Assembly: GCF_017377575.1 (NCBI RefSeq)
Contig: NZ_JAFREM010000015.1
Span: forward strand, 106,117-170,116
DNA length: 64,000 nt
From: Candidatus Enterococcus moelleringii
GTDB lineage: Bacteria > Bacillota > Bacilli > Lactobacillales > Enterococcaceae
Direction of reading: 5' to 3'
Shown here one piece after another: positions 55,401-63,243 of the stretch. A model generated the notes under the pieces. That model saw only the letters and a list, made by a program, of their open reading frames with translations. It made no database searches and was not told the DNA's origin. The position numbers and the translations under genes are program-made. Within the stretch, counting starts at the first letter, position 1; each line of letters starts with the position of its first letter.

Positions 55401-55731
55401 AAATCCAGGAATTTATGATGATGCTACGAAAACCTTTGCTGACTTATATATGAAATCAGGGCTATATATCACAGAAGTTGTTAAGAAGTTGTACAATAGT
55501 CCGAAAATCAAATCTCAATTTCCTGACGACAAAATCCGTATTAAACATATCTTGGAAAACCAAGTTTATGGATTTGCTCCAACAGAAATAATCTATAAAA
55601 TCGCAACAAACTTTATTTTCGGGAATCTTGATGAAGAAATTAGTAGGAAGAACTTCGTCCAAGAAGATACGGTGCCTTACGCCAAGGACGGAACCATGCA
55701 AGAGTTGATTAATGAGAAATTTGAGATGTAA
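52408..55731 (+). CDS. Large GIY-YIG-like / helicase protein with partial methyltransferase C-terminus
   Basis: A 1107-residue protein with the same order as its neighbour. A T5orf172/GIY-YIG-like domain is at about 15-115 (IYAYITPTN, WIKIGYTDRDADKR). The helicase has RFGKT near 157, DEAH near 271, LSGTPF near 299 and a QAAFRAQNP motif VI near 518. A long charged coiled coil covers about 755-880. Near residue 980 YTPKWVVKMMV and then DLYMKSGLYITEVVKKL resemble methyltransferase motifs X and I, but no NPPY follows. The protein ends at GTMQELINEKFEM. It may be a nuclease or translocase subunit that docks on a methyltransferase. Confidence 0.85.
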   Translation: MDIQTKIAPKREIKPTIYAYITPTNTALNGWIKIGYTDRDADKRIYEQTHTAGVEPEKLWDHEARFNGGGYFSDRDFHAYLSKNGIRRNKGTEWFYFNGEPEKAEALYREFVFKDYSKVQKEQKLSYQLRSEQQKAVEKTLEYVTQNPSGEFLWNAKPRFGKTLTSYDLVRKLDAINVLIVTNRPAIANSWFDDFTKFIAWQTTYKFVSESDSLKTREPLSRDEFVEYVIKHDDAKQISFLSLQDLKGSMYFGGGYDKLKWVADTDWDILIIDEAHEGVDTLKTDVAFDKIKRKFTLHLSGTPFKAIAKGSFSENQIFNWSYEDEQEAKENWNGEESNPYENLPQLNMFTYQMSKMITDEVNQGLELENETNVDFAFDLNEFFATKDDGRFIHEADIVKWLNMLTCNEKYPFSTPKLRNELKHTFWILNRVASAKALQRLLKQHPVFENYEVILAAGDGKNEAVDEIKNDSSYKRVKDAIKNHDKTITLSVGQLTTGVTIPEWTAVMMLSNMKSPALYMQAAFRAQNPYVWTDKTNGEEIRYQKQNAYVFDFAPERTLIIFDEFANNLSTRTASGGGTTEVRKDNIERLLNFFPVIGEDSEGRMTELDATEVLTIPKAIKASEVVKRGFMSNLLFANISGIFQAPQAALDILDNMDYVAPGKKVTADNTKKIDTQEIETDEDGTVRVDSEIVINKTDAIFGEKVYAPEFTDVIDGVFPPTEEMLEKPKEVEKLATSIGKAVVESFKPELDKVKSEYKLTSSMSKRNEKKMEDEVKETVERANIDYTIAKSRLEKELKEKVIIAETNEEKEEIQETYEQKIKDAVETHTKEIQEKVIKKVAEIGKEIVETQEKKLKERVKTQVEEDVRGRLRGFARTIPSFIMAYGDNNLALANFDHYTPEHVFQEVTGITVDQFIFLRDGGEYEENGQTHHFAGQLFDEVVFDESVQEFLRKKEDLSDYFVEDEKGEDIFDYIPPQKTNQIYTPKWVVKMMVEDLEKENPGIYDDATKTFADLYMKSGLYITEVVKKLYNSPKIKSQFPDDKIRIKHILENQVYGFAPTEIIYKIATNFIFGNLDEEISRKNFVQEDTVPYAKDGTMQELINEKFEM

Positions 55732-55761
55732 AATGTTAAGGGAATAGGAGGTGAGAGCACT

Positions 55762-57555
55762 GTGGACAAGTACACTGTGACGAATATCAAGGTTGGTAAT
55801 CTTCTGAGTGACGCACAAATAGGAAATATTGCAATTCCTGAGATTCAGCGCCCCTTTGTTTGGAAAAAATCAAAAGTTCGCGATTTGATTGACTCGCTAT
55901 ATAAAAATTATCCTGTCGGATATATCATTACATGGAAATCTCCAGATGTGAAAATAAAGGACGGGATAAGCTCAAACGGGCGTCTGATTTTGATTGATGG
56001 ACAACAGAGGATTACTGCTTTATCAACTTCTCTAAATAAGATTGAAATCGTTAATAGTAAATATAAGAAAGAACGAATTGTCATTTCGTTTAATCCTAAA
56101 ACTGAAGAGTTTAAAGTTCGTGATAGAGGAACCGAACGTGGGAAAGAATGGATAACTGATATTGCGGATGCTATGGATGCTGGTCGAAAATTTATAAATA
56201 AATACTTGGATAATAATGGAATTGAAACGGATGAAGAGGCAGATTTGATTAGCGATCGAATTGAAAAGCTTAAACAAATCAAGAATTCAGATGTCGGAAA
56301 TATTACTTTAGATGCGAGTTTACCAATAGATGTTGTAACAGAAATATTTATTCGTATTAATGACGCAGGTGTTAAACTGTCTCAAGCAGACTTTACGATG
56401 AGTAAAATTGCTATTTATGAAAAAACTTCTGGTGATGAATATGGGATGTATCTCCGTAAATTTATTGATTATTTTTGTGAATTAGCTACCTCATCAGATA
56501 GGCTAACTCAAATCAAAAAAAATGACAAAGCTTTTTCCTCATCTCCTTACTGGAAGAAAGTTGAGTGGATAGCTTCGGATAATAACGAATCATATATTCC
56601 TACGTACAATGATATTTTGAGAGTAGTTTCTTTAGTTGAGTTTAATCGTGGGAAGCTAGGAGATTTAGTGGCATTACTTTCTGGTCGAGATTTTGAAGAG
56701 CGCAATTACAAAGCTTCGATTGCTGAGGACTCTTTTGCAAAGCTAGAAGTTGGTATTGACAAATATACTAAAAAAATAAATTTTGAACATTTTGTACAGG
56801 ATATTCTTTGGAATCTTGGATTTAAAGATTCCGGTATATCTATCTCTCAAAATGCTATCAACTATGCATATGCAATGTACCTGCGTGGTAAAGATGTTGG
56901 TGTTGAAGATGGAAATTTAAAAAGTTTAATTCGTCGGTTGCTGGTTATTAGTTTGCTGACGCAACGTCACAGTGGTAGTTTCGAAAGTCGTTGGACAGCC
57001 GACTTTCAAAGGATTAGAGCAACAGAAGACTTAGTTGATTTTGTTGCAACACTTGAGCGACAGAACTTAACTGATGTATTTTGGACAGATACATTACCAA
57101 GTAGGTTTGACAATACAGTATTGACAAGCCCGGATTGGGCACTTTACACACTTGCTCAAAAATATCTTGGCAATCAAAGCTTCTTATCTAAGACACTTGT
57201 TCGAGATATGAAAACAGCTCAGATTCATCATGTGTTCCCAAAAGCATACTTAGTTAAGCATGGCTATAGCCATAAGAGCATGTATAATAAATTGGCAAAT
57301 TATGTTTATTTACATGATCAGATCAATAATAAGATTAGTGATCGTTCACCAAGAGAGTATTTTAGCGAGATTCAAAAATACGATAATGCTTATAGTAATG
57401 AAATGAAGTCAGCTGAAGAATTGGGAAATAATCTGATGGAAAATGATATTCCTTTAGATTTGACTGAAGGTGAAGTAGCTTTTTATCCTAATTTCTTAAA
57501 AGAACGGCAGAATTTGATGGCTTTGAAGATTAGACAATACTATAAAAAATTGTGA
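55762..57555 (+). CDS. DUF262/DUF1524 (GmrSD-like) protein
   Basis: A 597-residue protein. The N-terminal DUF262 ParB-like domain has IPEIQRPFVWK near residue 25 and the signature DGQQRITAL at about 79-87, which binds and hydrolyses nucleotide in GmrS. The C-terminal region resembles DUF1524, a His-Me nuclease, with QIHHVFPKAYL near residue 486 and NYVYLHDQINNKISD. GmrSD-type proteins restrict DNA with glucosylated cytosine. The start is GTG after AGGAGGTG. It is the fifth same-strand gene of the island and begins 30 bases after the previous stop, so it is probably part of the same system. Confidence 0.88.
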   Translation: MDKYTVTNIKVGNLLSDAQIGNIAIPEIQRPFVWKKSKVRDLIDSLYKNYPVGYIITWKSPDVKIKDGISSNGRLILIDGQQRITALSTSLNKIEIVNSKYKKERIVISFNPKTEEFKVRDRGTERGKEWITDIADAMDAGRKFINKYLDNNGIETDEEADLISDRIEKLKQIKNSDVGNITLDASLPIDVVTEIFIRINDAGVKLSQADFTMSKIAIYEKTSGDEYGMYLRKFIDYFCELATSSDRLTQIKKNDKAFSSSPYWKKVEWIASDNNESYIPTYNDILRVVSLVEFNRGKLGDLVALLSGRDFEERNYKASIAEDSFAKLEVGIDKYTKKINFEHFVQDILWNLGFKDSGISISQNAINYAYAMYLRGKDVGVEDGNLKSLIRRLLVISLLTQRHSGSFESRWTADFQRIRATEDLVDFVATLERQNLTDVFWTDTLPSRFDNTVLTSPDWALYTLAQKYLGNQSFLSKTLVRDMKTAQIHHVFPKAYLVKHGYSHKSMYNKLANYVYLHDQINNKISDRSPREYFSEIQKYDNAYSNEMKSAEELGNNLMENDIPLDLTEGEVAFYPNFLKERQNLMALKIRQYYKKL

Positions 57556-57962
57556 GAAATCAATACTAGTTAGTTCTTTAAGTTTTCAATACTGAGAATA
57601 GGTATCTTTTGATTGTACTTTTATGTGAATCCTCGTGGGTAATGATTTTTGGGTACAGGAGAAGAGCTCAATTTTAAATCGTGTTGTTAAGCGAGATTAG
57701 TAGAATTATACAAGCGGCTAGGAAAGTTTTATTTTCTAGCTGCTTGTTCGTCTGTAGTGGTATTTTGTGGGTTTCTAATTTTGAACTTTTAGAAGATGCA
57801 TCTCTGTACAAGTATATCTGCTCTCTAGAGCCATAGAAATTTTTAAATGAATAACCGATGTGCTCTAAGATTTAACCGTAACTATGGTTTCTTATTTAAT
57901 GAAATAAAGAGCTTTTGATCCGTTTATACTAAAAGAAAAAAACTAAAAAGGCGGTGATAAAA
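57556..57962. other. AT-rich gap with one hairpin
   Basis: No gene is seen. An imperfect 16-bp hairpin at 57710-57747 (ACAAGCGGCTAG pairing with CTAGCTGCTTGT) could end transcription of the DUF262 gene, but lacks a T run. Confidence 0.5.
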
Positions 57963-58862
57963 TTGAAACAATGGATCAAAAAAAATTACTCATGGATACT
58001 GTTTGGTATTTTTGGATTCCAAGTATATATGTGGTATGCAGTCAGTAACAATTTGATGTCACCTATTGTTAATAAGTCATTTGGATTATTCTTGACTCTA
58101 GCTTTACCGATAATTTGCTTAGTCTTATTCTTTGTAAATCGTAAAAAATTATCGAGCATTCAACTTCCTGTCTCTTTAATGCTTTTATGTATTGAGAGTT
58201 CCTTATTTATCGGACAAATTCTTCAATTGGCAGAAATACCAAATGTTAGTTCTATTTTGACACTGTGGTTGTCTTTTACAGGATTAGCTATAATGTTTTA
58301 TGGATTCATGCAGATGGTTCAAAAGAATATATTGGGGACAGTAATAACATTTATAAATACAGGTATACTTATAATTATTATTGGATTATTTGAGCAGTCA
58401 TGGTGGACGCTTATTCCTTTAGCAGCAGCAGTGTTATCATTCGTGTTTTCAAAAGAATGGTTTATGATTATTTCAAATATTGAAATCATGGATGAAGATA
58501 TTCCATTTTACTTGAAGAAAAAATGGGTGAATGCAAGATTTATGATATTAATGACGTCCTTGCTACTTTATCCTGCAATTACTTTTTCAGATATTTTAGA
58601 AGATTTCGGTGCCCTTGGTTGGATAAGTAAAATATTCTTCAATAAAGCAGTTACTGGGGATATATCTCCACTTGAACGATTCTTTTTTAAAGGATTCATT
58701 CGAATAATAGTTTTCGGAGTCTTCTTTTTAGTAATCTTTCTTGTTTATATCATGCGCAATAAGAGTAAGTACTATAATGAATTCTCAAACGACTATGAAC
58801 AAGTCATTAAGAAAAAGATTGCTAAAACAATGTTGATGGAAAATTCACAAGAAAATGAATAA
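57963..58862 (+). CDS. Unknown polytopic membrane protein
   Basis: A 299-residue protein with about eight predicted membrane helices and short loops. I recognise no family. Start is probably TTG at 57963 after AGGCGGTG; a GTG nine bases upstream is too close to the ribosome site. Charged residues gather at the C-terminus (SNDYEQVIKKKIAKTMLMENSQENE), which would be cytoplasmic. It follows the defence genes by 400 bases, shares their AT-rich base use, and could be cargo of the same island or unrelated. Confidence 0.75.
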   Translation: MKQWIKKNYSWILFGIFGFQVYMWYAVSNNLMSPIVNKSFGLFLTLALPIICLVLFFVNRKKLSSIQLPVSLMLLCIESSLFIGQILQLAEIPNVSSILTLWLSFTGLAIMFYGFMQMVQKNILGTVITFINTGILIIIIGLFEQSWWTLIPLAAAVLSFVFSKEWFMIISNIEIMDEDIPFYLKKKWVNARFMILMTSLLLYPAITFSDILEDFGALGWISKIFFNKAVTGDISPLERFFFKGFIRIIVFGVFFLVIFLVYIMRNKSKYYNEFSNDYEQVIKKKIAKTMLMENSQENE

Positions 58863-59185
58863 GATTTATGATTTGTTTATACCAGTTTCTGGTCAATTCG
58901 CACATAGAATGGAATAACTAGAGTAATAGCTACAATCTTATTCGAAATAAGTTACCTCCTAAGTAAAAACTACTAGGAAGTTTGCAGAAAGTTGAGAAGC
59001 TGCTACTAAAAAAGTTCGTGATATTTTAAGAAGGCCACAGAAAAGGGGGATTTTCTAATGAGAATGAGAATATACTTCTTTTCATTTAAAACACCAATAT
59101 TTTCTATGTGTAGCAAACTCTCAGCTGACTAACTTCCACAGTTTAGTTGACAACCCATAATCATCCCAAACAAAAAAGAGCAAAA
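58863..59185. other. Intergenic region, no gene seen
   Basis: No supported frame or repeat is visible before the minus-strand terminator at 59171-59207. It separates the AT-rich island from the surface-protein operon. Confidence 0.5.
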
Positions 59186-59207
59186 TCATCCCTGATTTTG
59201 CTCTCTT
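59171..59207 (-). terminator. Rho-independent terminator of the WxL-type operon
   Basis: On the minus strand AGAGCAAAATCA and TGATTTTGCTCT form a perfect stem around GGGA and end in six T residues. It overlaps the stop end of the small YPKTG gene. Confidence 0.92.
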
Positions 59208-59449
59208 CTTTTCCCCCGACTCACCCAAACCACAATCACAACCATCAAAATCCCCAACAACGAGAAAAAGAAAGCTTGATTAGTCTCACCAGTCTTAGGA
59301 TAAGTCTGTTGTTGCTCCACCGTATACCGAGGCACCAACTGCCCCGCCGTCGTTTCTTCAGAAGGAGCAGCTGGTTCGGTCGGCGTATTTTGCGGGGTGT
59401 CGTCAGCCGGGATTCCTAAGCGGCCGTAGATTTGAATTTCATTATCCAT
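59186..59449 (-). CDS. Small cell-wall-anchor protein with YPKTG signal and no signal peptide
   Basis: An 87-residue protein made mainly of an anchor. It begins with an EIQIYGRLG motif that recalls DIQINGTLG in the WxL-type protein encoded just upstream. A Pro/Thr/Glu-rich stretch spans about 15-45. YPKTG near residue 50 is followed by a hydrophobic segment and RGKRREQNQ, a sortase signal with Tyr in place of Leu. The start has GAGGT well spaced. In-frame sequence upstream runs into a stop, so no secretion signal is encoded. Small LPxTG proteins are standard members of enterococcal WxL loci, but they normally carry one. Confidence 0.8.
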   Translation of the reverse strand: MDNEIQIYGRLGIPADDTPQNTPTEPAAPSEETTAGQLVPRYTVEQQQTYPKTGETNQAFFFSLLGILMVVIVVWVSRGKRREQNQG

Positions 59450-59478
59450 CTTGTAACCTCACACTTCGTTAAGATGGT

Positions 59479-60114
59479 TTAGTTCCATTGCACGGCATCG
59501 AATTTAAGGTTCAAGGTGTAGTTCAATTGCAGCTGTGAGTCCGTTGTTGCGCTACCGGTATAAGTGAAGGTTGCTTTGTTGTTCACGGGTGCTGCGGTTG
59601 AATCGCCAGCTTGGATTTGGTTATCTTTGTTAGCCAGTGTAATCAATGGTGAATTGACAGAGGCTGCCAAAGCACCGTTCGTCACCAAGCTGGTAGTAGC
59701 CGTAGTTGCGGCATTGCCTTGAGTACCAGTTACTGCCAGGTTCAAGTTGAAGTCGCTTGGCAGTGTTGGGTTTGAGCTGCCGGCAGTGAAGCCGTTAGCC
59801 GTCACATTCACTGGACGACCTGAGTTATTGACGATGTTATAGGTTGGTGCTTTGATATCTTGCGCATCTGCTGTGTTATAGAAAATAGTGCTGGTTGGTA
59901 CGGTGACGTTGACCCAGTTTACGTCGCCTTCAGGGATTTTTGCTTCTGGATCGGTATTGTCTGCACCAAGAGTTCCGTTGATTTGGATATCGGCAGATGA
60001 TTCGCCGTTAATGGTTTGTTGGCTGCCTGCTTCGGTTCCGTCTGCTGCTAGGGCGAAAGGTGCGGCACCTAGGGCCACGCCTGCTGTTAACAAAATAGCT
60101 AATAATTTTTTCAT
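59479..60114 (-). CDS. WxL-domain-like surface protein
   Basis: A secreted 211-residue protein. The signal peptide ends in ALAADG. The mature part is a beta-rich domain with WVNVTVPTSTIFYN near residue 67, NIVNNSGRPVNVT near residue 95 and the end LNYTLNLKFDAVQWN. This pattern resembles the peptidoglycan-binding WxL-type domains of enterococci and lactobacilli, though the literal Trp-x-Leu motifs are not both present. The neighbouring genes support that reading. It starts after GGAGGAAAC and is the third gene of the operon. It probably attaches non-covalently to the wall. Confidence 0.75.
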   Translation of the reverse strand: MKKLLAILLTAGVALGAAPFALAADGTEAGSQQTINGESSADIQINGTLGADNTDPEAKIPEGDVNWVNVTVPTSTIFYNTADAQDIKAPTYNIVNNSGRPVNVTANGFTAGSSNPTLPSDFNLNLAVTGTQGNAATTATTSLVTNGALAASVNSPLITLANKDNQIQAGDSTAAPVNNKATFTYTGSATTDSQLQLNYTLNLKFDAVQWN

Positions 60115-60157
60115 GTGTGTTTCCTCCTATATATAAACATAAAATGTGTTACCAAAA

Positions 60158-60676
60158 TTAGTTGACTGAAATCGTGACGCCTGCGGATACTTCCCCTTGT
60201 TTTTTCTTGGTTTGCGGATCGTACAGGCTAAATAGCGCGGTGGTTTTATGGGTCCCTTTTTCCAGCGGTTGATCCAGCTGAATTTGGTCGATTTCTTCTC
60301 CCGGCAAAATGGCTCCGGAGGTGTAAATGATCTCGCCGCTTTCGTCGTCTTTGATTTCGACGTTGATGGGATAAACATTGCTTTCAGGATTTTTAATCGG
60401 CAGCTGGCCTTGCTGGGTGCTGCCGCTGATGGTGGCTTCTGAGGCAATCATCATATTAAAATTACTGGCGTCAGCTTTTTGCTGGGCCAGATCAGCAATT
60501 TCTTCCTCCGACATTTGCTTGGCATCTTTTCCTTCCGGTAAAAAATCCCCGCTGATCACCGACATTGCCTGCGGCTCAGTTGCGAAAAAGTAATGATAGA
60601 CACTGTAGCCGCCGATAAGTAAGAGTAAAAGGGCTAAAAGCAGCAGCCACTTTTTACGTTTCTTTTTTTCTTCCAT
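60158..60676 (-). CDS. Membrane-anchored extracellular protein of the WxL-type operon
   Basis: A 172-residue protein with a Lys-rich cytoplasmic N-terminus, one membrane helix at about 9-29, and an extracellular remainder. The region 100-172 has an Ig-like pattern: NVYPINVEIKDDESGEIIYTSGAILPGEEI then KGTHKTTALFSLYDPQ. Such domains are seen in proteins of WxL clusters and may help display or bind partners. It lies between the beta-helix protein and the WxL-like protein, on the same strand, with gaps of 13 and 43 bases. I do not know a named family. Confidence 0.75.
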   Translation of the reverse strand: MEEKKKRKKWLLLLALLLLLIGGYSVYHYFFATEPQAMSVISGDFLPEGKDAKQMSEEEIADLAQQKADASNFNMMIASEATISGSTQQGQLPIKNPESNVYPINVEIKDDESGEIIYTSGAILPGEEIDQIQLDQPLEKGTHKTTALFSLYDPQTKKKQGEVSAGVTISVN

Positions 60677-60689
60677 GAGGTGCCTCCTT

Positions 60690-62864
60690 TTAATTTGTTG
60701 CTGCGACAGAAAAGGTTGATTGATAGCTGACCTTTTGCGGACCGATCATGGGTCCGGAATAGTTGCCGGTCAGATATAAATTCGCCTGGGCATCACTTTG
60801 CCAAAATGGGTTCAATGACACAGCGTCTCCGCTGACTGGTTCGTTTTCTGTCAGTGGACCTAGCTTGGTTTGTTGTCCGCTGTCGCTTTTTTCAGCCACC
60901 AGAGACAGGATCAGCTCCTGATCGTTGGTGATAAATTGATTTACTAGCGAAATCTTCGCTGAACTTTCTGGATTCAGGCTAAGCTTATCCAGCGTTACTG
61001 CCACCGGAACATTTCCCGAGTTGCGCATCGTATAGGCCTCGGCGTTTTGCGACTTGCCAAATTCCCCCGGGATCGGACTGTCGAAGGCTAGGTCGCTGCT
61101 ATTGAACTGTACCTGAATAAACCGGGGAACCTCAGCGCTGGTTTCCTGCCACGGACTTTGCAAGGTATAGCCGGTGATTTGCTGGTCATCCAGCTTGGCA
61201 TACAAATAGTAATTTCCGGCCGGCAAGTGTTGAAAGGCATATTGCGTCACCTCACCCGTCGCTCCGGCATTTTCCGGCAATGTCACAGTCGTTGCTTCCA
61301 CGACGCCGTTTGTAGTTCCGGATTGTTCAATGCTGCTTTGCGCTGCAGTTGTAGTAATATCTGTGCCGGAGTACAAAGGCTGCGTCGCCAATTTGTACTG
61401 AACGTTGCGGCTTAAAGTTGTTGCCGGCGCCACGTTTGCGATTTGTCCGGTGATACTGCTGACATCGGTATCGGTGGCCGGCGTTGCCGAAAGGTCGGTA
61501 ATACTAGGATAGCGAGCATAAACTACGGAATAACCGTTGCTAATATTGCCTGACGAAACTGTCCAGCTGGCATTGGGACTAACATTCGACTGATAAACGT
61601 TCTGACCGCTAGCGGTTAAGTATTCAATGCCATAAGTAAACGCATCGGCATCTGTTCGTCGAAAGATCGGGTTCATGGTGCCTAGTACCCGTTTTGACGA
61701 ATCCGTGGCATCGAAAATCACATAATCTGGCGAATTTAGATTGATGGCAGGGTTGCTGCCGCTAAAGCTGTTTACATCCGTCGTGAAATGCCCGATGGAA
61801 TCCTGGGCGAAATTCAAGGTTACCCCCACGTTGCCGAAAGAAGCGGTGTTGGATTTAACGTTTGGGCCATAAATCGCCTTGTAAGAAAAATTCCCCTGCT
61901 CCTGAATATTCATCGTGCCCCCACCGTAAAAAAGATACTGTTTGCTGGCTTCGATTGAGAGCGCCGCGCCTTTTTCCATCGAAACGACTAGATTAGTCCC
62001 CCAGAAAACAGCCGTCGCTCCGGTTGTGTCATTGTAAACCGTCGTATCACTATCCTCAGCAAAGATGATGTTTTGATATCCTTCCACAAATTCCCCACCG
62101 TAGGAGCTGCCAGAGGAGGAAAAATTATTTGTTCCCTTAAAGGTCAAAGTGTTGCCTGCATAGTTGTTTCCCCAAAAGGGCTGGCTGCCGGTTTGGATCG
62201 TGTAGTTCACATTTTCTACCGTAAAATTGACATTGGTGTTTTGCACAAACAAAATCCCGTAATAGGTGCTGTTGGGATAGGCGTCGTTGCCAAAGGTCAG
62301 GTTTTTATAGGTAACGCTGATGTTATTGGCATTGGTACTGAAATGAGCCGTTCCATAAGAGGCACCGCTATACAAAAGAGCATGACCATTTCCATCAATC
62401 ACCGTACTTTGAGTAATGTAGGTGTAGGTCGTGTTATAGACAATATCGTTTTGCAGCTGAATATATTTGGTAGTCTGACCGCTGGCTAAAGGCGCGCTGA
62501 GAGCATCCTTCAATTCTTGAAAGGTGGTTACCGGATAGGGATTCTCTTCGGTGCCAATATCGGCCGCCCGCTCAATCAGAACGGCTGCTGGTGGTTCATT
62601 TTCGCTAAGGGATTCGCTGGATTCTGTAGTGGGTTCATCAGTTGCAGCTATCGTCGATTCCTCGCTGCTAGCGGAAGTGGATGCTTCTTGAGATAGTGCA
62701 GGAATTTCGCTGGTGCTTTCGGTTTCGGCAAGGGCGCTCTGGCTGGAAGAAGTTTCGGTGGCTGAAGAAGTGCTGCTGGTGGTCGTTTCCTCCGCCCATG
62801 CTGGAACATAAAAAGTATGAAACAGTAAAAAAGTAGCAATGAACAATTTTGTAGCTTTTTTCAC
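60690..62864 (-). CDS. Secreted surface protein with pectate-lyase-like beta-helix
   Basis: A 724-residue secreted protein. A signal peptide ends near PAWAEETT. Residues about 26-90 are a Ser/Thr/Glu stalk. Residues about 100-400 form a region with TFQELKDALSAP, VIDGNGHALLY and repeated Asn-rich turns, as in the Pectate_lyase_5 adhesive domains. The remainder is beta-rich and ends in QSTFSVAATN without an LPxTG signal. Retention probably depends on the WxL-type neighbours. Start codon is GTG after AAGGGGGTG. It is the first gene of the operon. No catalytic residues can be claimed. Confidence 0.8.
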   Translation of the reverse strand: MKKATKLFIATFLLFHTFYVPAWAEETTTSSTSSATETSSSQSALAETESTSEIPALSQEASTSASSEESTIAATDEPTTESSESLSENEPPAAVLIERAADIGTEENPYPVTTFQELKDALSAPLASGQTTKYIQLQNDIVYNTTYTYITQSTVIDGNGHALLYSGASYGTAHFSTNANNISVTYKNLTFGNDAYPNSTYYGILFVQNTNVNFTVENVNYTIQTGSQPFWGNNYAGNTLTFKGTNNFSSSGSSYGGEFVEGYQNIIFAEDSDTTVYNDTTGATAVFWGTNLVVSMEKGAALSIEASKQYLFYGGGTMNIQEQGNFSYKAIYGPNVKSNTASFGNVGVTLNFAQDSIGHFTTDVNSFSGSNPAINLNSPDYVIFDATDSSKRVLGTMNPIFRRTDADAFTYGIEYLTASGQNVYQSNVSPNASWTVSSGNISNGYSVVYARYPSITDLSATPATDTDVSSITGQIANVAPATTLSRNVQYKLATQPLYSGTDITTTAAQSSIEQSGTTNGVVEATTVTLPENAGATGEVTQYAFQHLPAGNYYLYAKLDDQQITGYTLQSPWQETSAEVPRFIQVQFNSSDLAFDSPIPGEFGKSQNAEAYTMRNSGNVPVAVTLDKLSLNPESSAKISLVNQFITNDQELILSLVAEKSDSGQQTKLGPLTENEPVSGDAVSLNPFWQSDAQANLYLTGNYSGPMIGPQKVSYQSTFSVAATN

Positions 62865-63243
62865 ACCGCACCCCCTTAAATCACACAGTGGAATAGTTTT
62901 TAAATGAGTATGATTTTTTGATAGGTTTGATTCTATCTGAAATACTCAGCAAAATAAAACATTTTGTGTTAGTTTAAAGAAAAAATTAACTTTTATCTCG
63001 CTTTAAATAACTGTGTTATTTTTATTTGAATCAGTTAAATCATCGACGAGAGGAGGGAGGAAGATTTTTTGTATATAAATAGATTATTTTCATCTAGTAA
63101 ATAATGTTTTCGCAAGCTGCCAGCAGCGGATGTAAAAGAGGCTAAAAAAAATTGTAGATTTATTCAAAAAACTGTTTACAAATATTTCTCTTATGTTACA
63201 ATTACATTACGCTAAATTACTAATAAGACAGGAGCAAGGAAAG
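62865..63243. promoter_or_regulatory. Divergent promoter region of surface operon and lipoprotein gene
   Basis: For the plus strand, TTTACA (63175-63180) and TACAAT (63197-63202) are spaced by 16 bp with a TG extension. No clear minus-strand promoter was found. A short inverted repeat, GATAG/CTATC, is at about 62920-62937. Confidence 0.55.

Noticed and set aside
46440..58862. Search for direct repeats or integrase marking the ends of the defence island
   Set aside because: No convincing repeat pair, recombinase or tRNA was found by eye at either edge, so no mobile-element boundaries are claimed.
59147..59419. Plus-strand open frame opposite the small YPKTG gene
   Set aside because: Low-complexity His/Pro/Ser/Arg product, antisense to a gene with a clear anchor signal and terminator.
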